The notes below the pieces were generated by a model. The model saw only the letters and a program-made list of their open reading frames with translations, made no database searches and had not been told where the DNA came from. Below are positions 13,804 through 29,376 of a stretch of DNA of 64,000 bases, one piece after another; the stretch's first letter is position 1; each line of letters begins with the position of its first letter. The position numbers and the translations under genes were made by a program. The stretch lies in contig QVRM01004789.1 of NCBI GenBank assembly GCA_003439945.1, positions 1 through 64,000 on the forward strand. Direction: 5' to 3'. This stretch comes from Dermanyssus gallinae (Eukaryota > Arthropoda > Arachnida > Mesostigmata > Dermanyssidae).

Positions 13804-16527
13804 GTTTACGTGTTTGCCGATGTCACAGATTCACGAACGTATTTGGTGCGTGAGGCTGGAATCTCGAACTCATTGCTTGTGGTGCCCGACCTTCTTGTGG
13901 CCACAAAGGACCATCCACTGAGAGACCAGACGTCAGATGAAGGTGTAAAACGACGTCAGGTGCTTAAAACGTTTCATATATACTGGGAGCCTAAGCAGAT
14001 ACGGCCATCAGCCAGGAAACTGTACAGGTTAGTATATATGTATATATACTTATAAATGTATTAATAAATATATATATATAATCATTACAAGCTCTTTTAT
14101 TTAAATTAAGGTTGGCGATGACAATCTTCTGAAAGTCTTCAACATATGTTGAACAGTGTATGTTGAGGTTAAAAGTACATCTTTGAATCACCGTCACACA
14201 TGTGGTCATTTGACCGTCGGCCATGCGAATAAATTATTGATGTGTTCGGTGCGAGCCATATTATAATGGCTAGGGCTAATGGAGTGTTGACTTTCTGGAT
14301 TGTTCGTTTGGTGTTGAAGAAGAGTGCCTATGTATTATTACGCATGCATTATTGACAAAAATATTTCGTCAACTTATTTCAGATTGCTGAAGCTTCGGGA
14401 GTTCCGCGGCGTCGAGCTTGAGTTCGATATCGCGCCTTCGAGTATCTTCTCGCGGGCGAAGCTCCATGAGCAGATACAGGCTTCGGACGATGAATTAAAT
14501 GATATGCTGCAGTCGCTACCGGTCGTAGAACTAGACGGGCATTTTCGTCTGCTTGAGTTTGGATACGAATTCCGAGTGTTAGAATTTATTCTCACCTCTA
14601 TCGAAACCAACTCAATGCCACTTGATAAAATTGAGACCGACGTCGTAATAAACGAGGTATGTGGCATTTTATTGAAATAATAATAACTGGTACAATGTAT
14701 ATATATGAAGAATTTTTCACAAGGTTGTAAGTGCGTAAAGGAATATCGTATTAAGGTGTTTTTATTAAGTAAATTTATGTCTGCGCCCGGTTTATATACG
14801 GATGCCATGACTCAATGAGCAAAGATACATATAGAGGAATCTGTAGAACCATAGATCCTATTCGCCGATTGTGTTGGATGGCGAAGGTAATATTGCGCTA
14901 TTTTAAAATTACAGCTCACAGATGTCCCTAATGCAAATATCGAGCAACCTTTGCGGGAAATGTGTCCCTATATGCATATAAATGAAACAGTACGGACGGC
15001 ACTGTCTCCCTTTACGGAAAAGTTGGCAATGTCGAAGACTGTTCGTCTTCTCAGCAGTGAGCCCCTTCGTGCTTAAGAGTGTTTCAGGGCTGACGTTTGG
15101 AGTTGACGGGATCTGGAACCACGTCACGCTGGTGAATTGTAACCAGCTTGAGAGGTGTCTTTAATTGTATATGAAACGAGTGCTTTATTTGTGTATTCGA
15201 GCAAGGAGCGCTTTATGTATAATATGTGTCAGGCTGTCCACCAGCCTCTGAAACAATCCGATTAAGGCTGAAGATGCCACTTTCAGTGTCTTACGAACGT
15301 TTTAATTCGGAGTGGGAAGTCGACCAGTCTAGAAGTTGGGAGTTTGGACATATCCAATGTGTACCATCTTTGGCCTGGTCCTGCATGTGACAGTCGCCAC
15401 GTTTGCACCGGGTACCAAGTGGTAGCATTAGGACATACATCCCATGTATGTCCCACCCAAAAAATAACCTTTACTTCTCACGCGGGAAGCGTAAATAAGA
15501 TAAAGGATTATGAAGAAAACCTTATAAAGTTGAAATTAAAACAAACATACGGGCCCTTAAAAAAAAAAAAAATTATTTTCTTTCTCTGTTTTGAAGTGTG
15601 TGTGATCGTAAACAAGTTTAACATTTTGCACTGGAACCTCTCTTTATTTGCAACGGTCTCTCCCGATCTATTCTCGAACCCGGATGTTACAAATGGCATT
15701 GTAAAAACAGTGAAAGGCTTTACGCAAAGCATCGGAACCTTGAGGATAAAAGGTCGTGCTACCTAATTGGCTTGCTAAGATGTGGTATGTCGAGTGGTTG
15801 AGCCTGGCCGATGTAAATATACCTAGATCCTTCATTGTTTGTAGTAGTTAACTGTGTGACCGTGAATGCTATAGATTTGTCATGGATTGCCATGTACTAT
15901 TTGGAAATGGCACATTTATGAACGACCAGTTTTAGAGCTCTTAAGGTTAGCCCAGTCTTACAAATTATCAAGCGCGTCGTGATTCCAAGTTTTAATAATA
16001 ATCCATTTGAGCTTATGAAGCTGAGCGCAAGGCAATGTGAAGCGTAATATTAAGTTCCGTTTACGATCATTCTGGCATGGCAGGTCTCTGAACTGGAACC
16101 GCGGGAGATCGTTGAAAGCGTGGTGTCGTGGTACGTGAAGGACGGCGCTCTACTCAAGGCAAAGGTCAGCCGCACTCAGGCCGAGGCGCTCCTTCGAAGT
16201 GGCGAAAGTTTCAACCTCGAGCAGTTTCTGGTTACGTGGCGGCAAAGCCTTATTGAAGGCTTGGATACGAACCTGTCCGACCTATACGGAATTGCGTATG
16301 TAGACGACGACAAGCCACGTCCGACTATTCACTATTTATCGACCTGGGACCTGCCAGAGGCGGAGAGTGCCCGATTTGATACACTGCTTCGCATGAAATC
16401 CTCCTGGAAGCTCGAAGAGCTCGAGCCATACGTGAGAGATCTCTCTCTGAAAGGTGTCAATTCGCTTCTGCTGAAATACGCCAGATCTTTCCGAAAGAAC
16501 GGACAGGTTTTTTATTCTCAGAAGTGA
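10658..16527 (+). CDS. DSCC1: Sister chromatid cohesion protein DCC1
   Basis: DCC1 is a subunit of the alternative clamp loader CTF18-RFC, which loads PCNA during replication and supports sister chromatid cohesion in the nucleus. There are four exons with clean GT/AG junctions and matching phases: 10658-10925, 13829-14027, 14383-14656 and 16084-16527. The joined product is 394 residues, against 393 in human. Family landmarks are the early LELAKLSSSDMQP, LVIRGDPDDELVLCT followed directly by DSRTYLVREA across intron 1, SNSLLVVP, LHEQIQASDDEL, and a winged-helix-like C-terminus with FRLLEFGYEFRVLEF, EDLEPYVRDLS-type sequence (here ELEPYVRDLS) and NSLLLKYARS. The start is the ATG of MSATPMGDS; an in-frame ATG 28 codons upstream is less likely because the added residues do not look like the family. 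No frame disruption is present. Confidence 0.95.
11036..11113 (-). repeat. Truncated SINE family A head
   Basis: On the minus strand this reads as a tRNA-like stretch with TAGTGCGCTAGTGG and a box-B-like CCGGTTCGATCCC. It resembles the 5' part of the family A copies at 11276 and 24291 but lacks their body. It lies in DSCC1 intron 1. Confidence 0.55.
11276..11469 (+). repeat. SINE family A, copy 1
   Basis: The tRNA-like head has GCGCTAGTCATAGTTGTAATC and a CCGGTTCGGTCCC box-B-like site. It is followed by a body shared with the copies at 24291, 32341 and 51940: TTGAGCAATG, AGATAATAAAGC, ATACCGCTGAGAGTC and a CCATGCTG block. It lies in DSCC1 intron 1. Confidence 0.7.
13738..13802. repeat. (TA)n microsatellite next to DSCC1 exon 2 acceptor
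   Basis: This is an essentially pure (TA)n run of over 60 bases. It sits where the polypyrimidine tract of the exon 2 acceptor would normally be, so length changes could affect splicing; that effect is inference. Confidence 0.9.
14657..16083 (+). other. DSCC1 intron 3
   Basis: This 1.4-kb intron holds short open frames on both strands but no recognised domain and no clear repeat family. A poly-A-like run lies at about 15558-15571. Confidence 0.5.
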
Positions 16528-16537
16528 TCATGTATGT

Positions 16538-16540
16538 ATG

Positions 16541-16596
<56 letters not shown>
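16538..16596. repeat. (TA)n microsatellite just after DSCC1 stop
   Basis: A TATG-to-TA array begins about 10 bases after the DSCC1 stop codon, inside the expected 3' untranslated region. Confidence 0.9.
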
Positions 16597-16597
<1 letters not shown>

Positions 16598-17198
16598 TAC
16601 CCCAGTAGTTACAGCGAATTGTGCCTTGTAATTCAGATCTCCCTGATATGTATGTATTTGTACAGGTCTTTGAATAGCGCGAGAATTTTTCTTTTGTATC
16701 GCTTATATTATTTCAGGTCATATTAGCAATGCGTTAGAAATCCCAACGCGTAGACCTAATATAAAGAAATAAAGGTCATTCTAATGCTTTTATCAATGAC
16801 AAACACATCCAGCGGTGTTTGATAAACAGACGCTCCCAACTCTCGGTAGCTAAGCTCTATTTATTTATTATGTTGTTGTCCTTTCTCGACTCGTTCTTGC
16901 AGCGAAATATGCGAGCTAAGGGTGGGTCAACTAAGGCAATTCTGTTGGACCCTTAACCAAGCATGCAACTTTTAGTAATGTGCGTGTATTATTTATGACA
17001 GTGTAGCCGTGCTAGCTATTTTGACAACGAAATCGTGGCTTGCTGCTTCAGCACTATAAATTCTAGCTTCGATAACCACTCGATTCGTAACCTGCTATGA
17101 AAGGGGAGACGAAGACCAAGGAATGAGATTTGTATATCCTATCATCGTTAAAAAACTTACTTATTTAACGCATTTTTCCCCACTTTAAAAAAACTGTG

Positions 17199-17220
17199 TA
17201 AAAGAGATGCGCGCCATTTC
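17199..17220. repeat. Left direct repeat flanking LINE fragment
   Basis: The 22 bases TAAAAGAGATGCGCGC(C)ATTTC recur at 19399-19420 with one mismatch. This is the expected form of a target-site duplication around the inserted element between them. Confidence 0.7.
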
Positions 17221-19398
17221 TACTACCCCTTGTCCATTGTTATCTCGAGCGTTCAGCGTAACGTGTGCTCAACGATCCCTCAGTCCCGCGGCGACCGGGG
17301 CGTCCGAACGGCGTAGTGGCAGCAACAACATGCACGACGGCAGTAGTACTGCCCTAGGGTGAGATAGACAGGCAGGCGCAGGTGAATATAATATATATAT
17401 AAAGTTGTACATATTTATGTATGTCTAGGGCAGAGTTATTCAGTGTGTGAAGAGTTCCGGCGGCGAAACGGCTTCGTGCTAAACGCCGGGACATAGCGTG
17501 AAGTCTGAGTTAGCCAGGCAATAATACGAAGAGAGGTGGCGGTGCCGTACGACCCTGTGTCGTATCGTGACATATAATAAAGAAGAATCAGTGTCAGTGA
17601 ACTCGCGCATTTTGACTGTCTTCCTTCTACGGTTCCGTTGGCAACGCGCGTCTTTTGGTCGTAGCCGGCGCGCTTACTGATAACAAAATTAAATCTAGAA
17701 GTAGGTAGATCCACTGACTACACGGAATCGTTGTGTCATTTCCCGGGTAGTTGACTTTTTTTTATCGACGCATTTCGAGTCCTCATCCACGAAAAGGAAG
17801 GAGCTGGTTGCAGCAACGTTAACGGTGTAGCTCGTTACCAAGGATTCGAAGTTCCTGAAGGAGCACCTTTAGCCGAGGCAAGGCTACGAGGAGCTTCGAG
17901 ACAATCGGGTGTTTGTTGCAAAGTGTGAACCCCCGCTAATAGACCCAGCGGGGTGTTCAAGTTTGCGCAAACTGACCGTTCGAGCTGGGAAACGTTTCCA
18001 TCGACAAGATGCGAGTAGTCCACTCACGGCGAAGGAGCTCGCGTGGGCAAAGCAGCACCTGCTGCGTGAGGCTGCTTGGGGGAGGCCGTTGCGAGCACCT
18101 CTCATGGCAAGCCGCTCGAAGCCGCGGGCCTGGACGAACAATTCGAAGTACGCCACCCGACGATACTCTGCTATGTACACACAACCATCTAAATCGCTAG
18201 ATGGCGCGTTTGTTATTAATTTTCGATAATCCTCAATAAATATAAGGAGAAAGGAGCCGTGGTGGACATCCGAGGTAAAAGATACTTAGGAACGTATATA
18301 TACGTGACAAGCGAACCCTGACGAAGACCCGAACCTGGCTCGCGAGGCGACGCCGAAACGGTGAGCTCGAACACACACTACACATAGTCTTGGCCCGGGA
18401 GGACACACTACTAGACATTTACCAAACAGTAAGAAACACTCTCCACCGAAAGATTAGAACAGCAAAACGGGAATGCTGGAGGGCCCTAATCGCCCTGGTA
18501 GAACATGATCCCTGGACACTCCCTTACTGGGTAGTCCGAGAGAAACTCAAAACATTCCCACCCCACTAAGCCTTCGTCACGTCACGAAACCTTCCCTTGC
18601 CCTACAGTAACTTTCCCCGATATAGACCTAGCAGACACCCCCTGCCACGGAGGAGGATGTTCTCTAGCTGATCGTCGCGCTCCCGGTAAAGCACCGGATC
18701 CCTGCGGAGTCCCTCCCGAAGTGAGTCGGTTCCTGACTCGGGAGCACCTGAAAAGCAGGCACCGCTACCCAACTCCTCCGGAAGGATCCGTCGGACACAT
18801 GTGTCCTCAACACTCTGGGCACTCCCACCACTGTAGACCATACTTTTTTTGGCGAGGTTTCGGGAATGCATGATGCACATGCACTAGCAGCCTGCGTGAC
18901 TAGTGTGAGACTCGCAAACTCACTAAACCCGGATTCCCCCCACCCCCCCAGGCTCAATATTACTTTGGCATTAATTCGAAGCGTGTAGTACTGTACCGGA
19001 TTGTCCGGCCCTTCTTCACTTCCGAACTGATTCCTCCTACCCTCTCACTGGGTTCAACACAAAAGCATATTTGCCTCAATAAACATATTTCCTGACCAGA
19101 GGCATAAAGGCGCTTTCTTCCTCGACTTTTTAATGAAAAAGAGAACTCAACTTGAACACAGTGGACATCAAGCTTATTCACAGATTCTGACGGTCCCCAG
19201 TTCGGCGGCCATGGCGGTAAGGTACAGCAGACGGCTCTTCCCCATCATGGCTTCGAAGTACTGCCTTCTAAACCCTGGGGAGGGGGAATATATGAGAGGA
19301 TGTACGATTTTTTGGTGGGTAAACTCAGACCACCGGGAAATCCCGTCGGGTAACTGTACCTAGATCATCGGGTGTTGCTTATCCCACCTAGGGCGGTA
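17221..19398 (+). mobile_element. Degenerate R1/Jockey-like LINE fragment
   Basis: The plus strand encodes broken pieces typical of the region before and at the start of a non-LTR reverse transcriptase. These are IRTAKRECWRALIALVEHDPW followed by LPYWVVREKL (about 18446-18545), then APGKAPDPCGVPPEVSRFL (about 18685-18735), matching the KAPGPDG.P block. Stops and frame changes interrupt the reading. No YADD motif was found, so the catalytic core seems lost. The segment is bounded by a 22-bp direct repeat, giving an element of about 2.2 kb. What the first ~600 bases encode is unclear. Confidence 0.65.
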
Positions 19399-19420
19399 TA
19401 AAAGAGATGCGCGCAATTTC
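19399..19420. repeat. Right direct repeat flanking LINE fragment
   Basis: This matches 17199-17220 at 21 of 22 bases. Together they bracket the LINE fragment. Confidence 0.7.
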
Positions 19421-20369
19421 AGAAGGGCGAAACCATCGCAAAAGAAGTTTAGTTGCGTGTTCTACAAACTGTCATAAAGCCGTGGATACACGAACTGTGT
19501 AAGGAACGGTTATAGGTATTTTGGCAAATAGGCGCTGCCGTTCATACTAGCCGTTTAGTACGGGAATGGCATTATGTTTGAGGCCAGATTGAGCAAGAGT
19601 CTAACAAGTCTCAACATCCAAAGTGCTACCATAGCAGAGTTATATAAATAAACTACTCAAGTCTCGACATGCTAACGTAGACTCGCTCACTGCCACTATT
19701 GAGAAAGCGTTTAATGATTTAGGTGGGTATTACATTTTTACACGAATTCCTATGTGCTTTATACCTCGAGTTGAAAAAGGGATCGCCGTGAGCGGAAGTT
19801 GTATTGAATAAAAATTATCGTCAGGATTTCCTGTCAACTTACGGAAAACGATTCAAATAAATCATTCAAATATCTGTTTTCATTAAGGTACGAGCCCTAA
19901 AAAGGATAATTAAGTACGCGCCAGTTTCGACGGAACGCCCTGTGTACACATTACAAATACGTGTTCTTTTTTGTTTTTCAGCATCTTTTTTTGCTAAATA
20001 TACTGCGGTTTGTGATGGGTACAAAGTGGTATACTAATCGTCGTCCTAATCACTACCACCATCATTAATATCACCATTACTATTTGATTCGTATTAGTAT
20101 AGTTTTGTATTTATCCAGCGCGCGCCCATCGCTACGTCTAGGAAGTCATGCGCCCACAATTCGTAGCAGACGAAGCGCTATTCAGGGCGGTCTCGGCGAC
20201 TGGAGGCGGTGGAGACGGCAGTCATGACAATTCTATCTATGACAATTCTATAACAGAACCTACATCCACAACAACCTAGAACAGCACACTATACACAATG
20301 GTGGCAACTGAACTGCATGCTTAGAGAAACAGTAGCAATTTGTAGAGTGTGGTATATCTCTTTGAGCCT

Positions 20370-20512
20370 GTGTTGTTGTTGTGGTTGTTGCTGCTGCGGT
20401 AGTTGTGGTTGTTGCTGCTGAGGTAGTTGTTGTTGTTGTTGTTTCTGCTGAGGTAGTTGTTGTTGTTGTTGCTGCTGAGGTAGTTGTTGTTGTTGCTGCT
20501 GCTGTGTTTGTC
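20370..20512. repeat. GTT/GCT triplet array with 27-33 bp higher-order units
   Basis: Runs of TTGTTGTTG and TGCTGCTG alternate with GAGGTAG punctuation four times. On the minus strand this reads as glutamine runs separated by LPQ. No conserved flanking domain supports a protein. Confidence 0.75.
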
Positions 20513-21507
20513 GGTGCCTCTGCTTCTCTCTGTGTATCATTGTGTGTGCGGGCGTAAACGCAGGTGACGCAAAGGCGCCCCCTCGGCTAGTCAACAGGGC
20601 CAACAAGTCTGAATGAATGGATAGGAGAGAGGTTACGGTAAGAAGTCGGACGGCTCTCACCATGTCAACTTTCGGTTTCACTGAAGCGTGCCAGTAGAGA
20701 CTCTGCGTGTGTGTCAGGTAGCGCCGGCTGGACGCATATATGTATTTTAGCGCACGGCCGCCCGGTCGAACGCGCCGCGGTAACACACAGTCACGGGAAA
20801 CGGGCGAGGGAAACCGGCGAGGGAAGAGTTTTCTTCTCGTAGTAGTCAGTGTAGTAAACAGACATCGTAGTTACAGTGGACCTTCAGTAGTAGTCGTAAT
20901 CGTAGTAGTAGAAAGTAAATCAGTAAGACAAACATCAGCTAATGACTGACGACTAGGTCAGCAGTCGGTATTTGTTGTGTTCTCTGCAAATTGCGGTCAG
21001 GTGAGCAGTGGCAGTAACGTATTGTTGTTGTTATTGCTAATCATTGTCATTTTTCTTCTTCTTATTATTATTATCATTATTATTTTTGTTGCAATTATCA
21101 ATCATCTTACAATTAAAAAAGTTTTATTGTTGTTGTTATCAGGCGGGAGTGTTTTTTTTTCAATTTTTATTTTTTTAATATATATACCTTGCTTTACTGG
21201 AAGTACTAGTGATTCAAGGGCAAGGCTAGTTCTGGCACAAATTCACACGTATGTATCCTTCAGTTACAGCTTCCATTAGATTCACCCGGCATATATTTGT
21301 TATTTTTATTTTGACTTCGGCTACAACATCGAAAGTTGTAGTGGCTAATCGTCATTAGGCAGGCGAAATTGTTTCCTTCACATCCACATATAGACTACCT
21401 AGACCACCGGTGAAGAGAGAAGAACAACATGATGAGATGACACTGTGGAGAAACCAGTGCGCGGAAGTGCCGGAAGTGCCGGCGGAGCTAAAGAGGAAAA
21501 AGGAAGG

Positions 21508-21509
<2 letters not shown>

Positions 21510-21561
<52 letters not shown>

Positions 21562-21572
21562 ATATATATATA
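21510..21572. repeat. (TA)n microsatellite
   Basis: This is a near-pure (TA)n array with one TATC interruption, in intergenic sequence. Confidence 0.9.
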
Positions 21573-22977
21573 GGAAAACGTGACTGTGATGAGAAGATGA
21601 CAATAGACACCGCGTTGCCTATTAGACAACAGCGCTACAACTTCTATGCTACCGAGCGAGAAGACGCAATCAGTGAGCGAACGTTGCGTACCCCAGTGAC
21701 CCCAGTGAGTTGTAGTGACGGGCGGTGCTGGGCAAAGTTCACACGGGTGTAATTGTTATGAAAGCGAAGAGGGGGGGCCTCTCCCTGCCTAGCTGTCCCG
21801 GTGCGCATTTAGATTAGTTTATGTGGCGGCGAGTTGTTAACTACTATGGCTGGAGCGATGCTATTCTGGTGGAAACCTAACAGCACCGCCAAGAAGTTGA
21901 ATGATTTGGTTGAACTTGACGACTGGGGCACTTGTGTGCCCCAGTCTGTTGTGTGTGTGTGTGAAGGAATACGCTTGCGTTGAGCAGGGAACATGAATCT
22001 TCATCTTAGCGCTTAAGCCAGTACAAGGTACAGCTTGACGTAACGTGTCTTCTACAAAGATATATAAACAACAAAACGCTTATATATATTTGAAGAAGTT
22101 TGACTATATATGTATGTATACATAAAGACCACATTCTAATAATAATGCATTTTAGTTAGTAAACACATGATACCCTTATTTTGAGTACCTATACACTCTT
22201 GCTTTATAAAACAAATGAATGAAATTGTTTGAGCGTTTATACTCTCGACTTTTTACTCAATTATTTGTATTTTTCATTTGTATGATATGTGCACAAGTAC
22301 TTCGATCAAGTATCGCATCTATGCAACGGTACATTATGCATGTTACCTAGTTTGGCTTTTTTTACGAATGTTCAGCTTATCTCTCTGCTGCTGTAAGCTG
22401 CTGAACTGTTTTGGTTCGTTTGAATTAGATAGATCACTGCCGACCACCCAGGTTGGGTAGGTGGCCATCGGGGCAGACCGAAACAAATCAAGCATTATGC
22501 TCACAACAGCTACCAAGTTGTTACCGCGCTGAATGTCGTCATGATGAGTCTCTGCAGAATTATGGTTTAAGCCATTTTCTTTACTCCTACTCTCTTCTAC
22601 GAATGTTTGTTGCTGGCTCCGTGAGGATGGCAGCATGACCCGGACGCGTAGCGTACCAACCCGATCATGACTGACCACGGAGAACTTCAGGAACTTGGTC
22701 ACGATTCCATCGCAAGCCAGCCAGGGGATGCTGGCTGTTGTTATTGTTGCATGGTCGATATGCTTACTGGGAGCGGTGCGAGAAGCGACTTAATTAATCT
22801 GTGTTCATTTTAATGCTTCAATGCAGATTGCAAGGGGCAGGCACCAGGTCGGATAGAGCCGCTCGCGAAGACGAGATAAAGAGTTGCAAGCCTAATAAGG
22901 ATCGATTGTTTTTTTTGTTTTGTTTATATACTTGCGCAGGTACACAGCTCCGTTGGCGACGGCTGCGCCGACAAACC

Positions 22978-26765
<3,788 letters not shown>

Positions 26766-26875
26766 CATGGCGTTGCTGATCGTTACAACCAGCATCAATC
26801 AAGTCTCTTCGAAGTACCCATTCTGGTAGTTGCCGTCCAATTGAACTCTCCCCTATATATGCATAGGTAGAACCC

Positions 26876-27088
26876 CTATTGGAGCAGCGCCACGTTCTCA
26901 TCCGCTTCTTCGTCCACGGGTTCCACCACAAGCTGTGCAACCGAACTGGGTACAGTAACCCTTGCGACGAGTGTCGCTGTACATTTTGCGGTCTCATTTG
27001 CACCAAAAATCATCGTGAGATCATCATCAGTCAACGGCAGCGATTTGCGTGTTAAGTCGGTGGTACAAAATTTTTCGTTTCTGACCAA
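26876..27088 (-). CDS. Possible terminal exon, unrecognised
   Basis: A 70-codon open frame just beyond ACADS on the opposite strand has a balanced composition and an acidic end (VVEPVDEEADENVALLQ), unlike the low-complexity frames around it. I do not recognise the family. It could be the last exon of a minus-strand gene, a TE fragment or chance. I see no convincing partner exon upstream within 1.5 kb. Confidence 0.2.
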   Translation of the reverse strand: MVRNEKFCTTDLTRKSLPLTDDDLTMIFGANETAKCTATLVARVTVPSSVAQLVVEPVDEEADENVALLQ

Positions 27089-28002
27089 TTATGGCGGGCA
27101 TACGTGTAGTTGCCGTGCTGATTTTTGCTCAAGGTCTATAAGCGCAAATGAGTCTGTACGTTCTCTCGATCAGATGAGCTAGATTTTAGGTTGTCTTCCT
27201 GGGAGCCTTCCTACGCGCATGCAGGTCATGCAAAATGTGTTCCTTCTCAGGTTAATCGAGGTAGAAAGCTGTGTTCGGCCATTATTGCTGAACTGAGCTT
27301 GTTTCTAGATAGCAGATAGGTGTTAGGAATGGAGGTGGTTCCCTCTACAGACGTCACTGTTAAGAAGGAAAGAAGACCAGAATTGTAGCTCTGTTAAATG
27401 TAGTTGAGGCAACGGCGATGACGTGATTTTTCAGGCATCTAAATAGTGAAAGCAAGGAACAAACGTTCGTCTATGTACAGATAGATACTCAATGACGGAC
27501 CCGTCTCACTTCCTCACTTAAAGCAACCGTCTCTGGTGACGTACCCGTCTCAGCAAATCTGACGGCGCCTCGCAGTTGACCTTTAGGATACTGTTTAGAA
27601 GTGACGTCGACGCTCAAGAAAATCATCTTCGCGACGCGCGTATCTCGTGCCGCGCACATGACGCTACAGCATTTTCTGTCACGCTCATAGCAATGACGGT
27701 GACGAACAACGATAGTGGTGTAGTTACTCTCAATGCTTAGAGTAGCATATTACCCCCCCCCCCCCCCTGTATAGACTGCATCCCTCTCACTTGACTGAAT
27801 AATGCGGACGTCGTTTGTATCGTGTGACAATAAAGCGGTGCTGATATTTTACCATTAAGAATCGTCGTCAACGAGGCTGTTTGAGATAATAAGTAATATT
27901 TAGGGTAAATTAGCTCGCCTGACAGATAAATCGATACTACGGTCATCTGAATCACTGCGCTTGCAGCTTGCTTACGATGAAGTGTCGTGCAAGCGTACAA
28001 TA

Positions 28003-28042
<40 letters not shown>

Positions 28043-28571
28043 CGTCCTAGCTGAATGACGATTATTGAAGAAGGTCGACTCTTGTCGACAAAACCAGATA
28101 ACAACACACTGTTTTCCTATACTTGCTACTGTTTGCTGGTCGTCTAAAACGAAGCAAAAAGCCATTCAGGCAGTATTCCAGCTAAAACTTAATATACATT
28201 TATTTTCAAAATCATTTTCCCTAACGACCGACCGACCGAGCCCACCGACTCACGTTTCGCTATGTGGCACACAGGTGCAAGTGTATGCATCATATATTAT
28301 TATGAGCTAGAGAAAGCATTGCTTATGTGTACTCGTTTCTGTGTACTGTATCTACTCGCCGTTGGTGTGCGAGTGGCGAATCAGAGCTACCGAGACCCTC
28401 CTGCTACAAGGGGAGGGACGTATGCATGTGTGTTCTTCTTCTTCTGCTGCTGCTCCTTCTTCCTCTTCTCGTTATGGCTGTTGCCCGGTTGAATCGGTCG
28501 ATGCTGTTGCTGCTGCTGCTGCTGCTGTTGTAATCAAGCGAACTCATGGCGGCCGTGAGACGGTGTTTCAT
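27089..28571. other. Intergenic region between ACADS and UQCRB 3' ends
   Basis: ACADS (plus) and UQCRB (minus) converge here. A poly-C run lies at about 27752-27766 and a TA array at 28003-28038. There is no other recognisable gene; triplet CTG/CTT runs lie near 28430-28530. Confidence 0.5.
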
Positions 28572-29314
28572 TCAGTGTGTTTTGTACCAGGCGGCCTTCT
28601 CGGCTTCCTCGGCTTCCACCTGCTTGATATACTCCCCTAGATACTCGACATCCTCCTCAGGCTTGGTCCACTGATCTTCGGGAAGCGTTTGGTTGCTCAA
28701 ATACAGCTGCGACGCGCGCATTATGCGAAAATTGCGCTCGTCATGAACCTGCCAAAAAAAATTCGTTCAGTTCAGCACAACAACACAACAACGACATACA
28801 CACTGTAAAGCTCGATTATTTGTTCGTGGACTGTAGCATCGTTGGTAGCAACAACACGTAGAATAACTAATAGAGTACCTATGTAGGCAGGATGTGAAGT
28901 AGCAACATGTCAATTCGCGTGTCTGACACACGCGAACGAATCCAACTCCAAGCTCCTACCTCTGCTGGGAGAGGCCGTGTGTCGTTCTGTGTCGTATTTT
29001 ATGCGCTTCGCACATAGCACAGAGTCAATTACTACTGTTCAAAAATCGAAGAAACAGTTATTGGTATGCTTGGGATATAGCAGGGTAAGTGGTGACGATA
29101 TTAACGTTCTTTAATCTCTCCTTTTATGTTGCTATTTTAATATCTGCCTATTACCTACAAAAACACATTCCAACAACAATATAACGAACGAACATTAGGA
29201 TATCAGATGTGCGAACATTGCGCCGCAAGCCATGCTCCATAGTGTGGCTAAACTAACACCACTTTTCTTTTTATTTTTTTGTAAAAAGAGTATACGTGCA
29301 AAACAATCATTAAA

Positions 29315-29376
<62 letters not shown>

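Larger units (their letters stand above)
10926..13828 (+). other. DSCC1 intron 1
   Basis: This intron is about 2.9 kb. Besides the two SINE family A pieces it holds a short (TA)n at about 12047-12071 and a long (TA)n ending just before exon 2 (13738-13802). The acceptor for exon 2 lies only 26 bases beyond the array. I see no other gene in it. Confidence 0.7.
19421..22977. other. Intergenic region upstream of ACADS
   Basis: I see no conserved gene here. The region contains a triplet array at about 20370-20512 (CAA/CAG on the minus strand, encoding Q runs), GTT/ATT triplet runs at about 21020-21145 and a TA array at 21510-21572. A 5' untranslated exon of ACADS could lie near its right end, since a TTGCGCAG acceptor-like site precedes the ACADS start by about 40 bases. 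Confidence 0.5.

Noticed and set aside
20289..20786. 165-codon minus-strand frame with long glutamine runs
   Set aside because: The Q runs come from a CAA/CAG array; the ends show no conserved domain and no splice partners.
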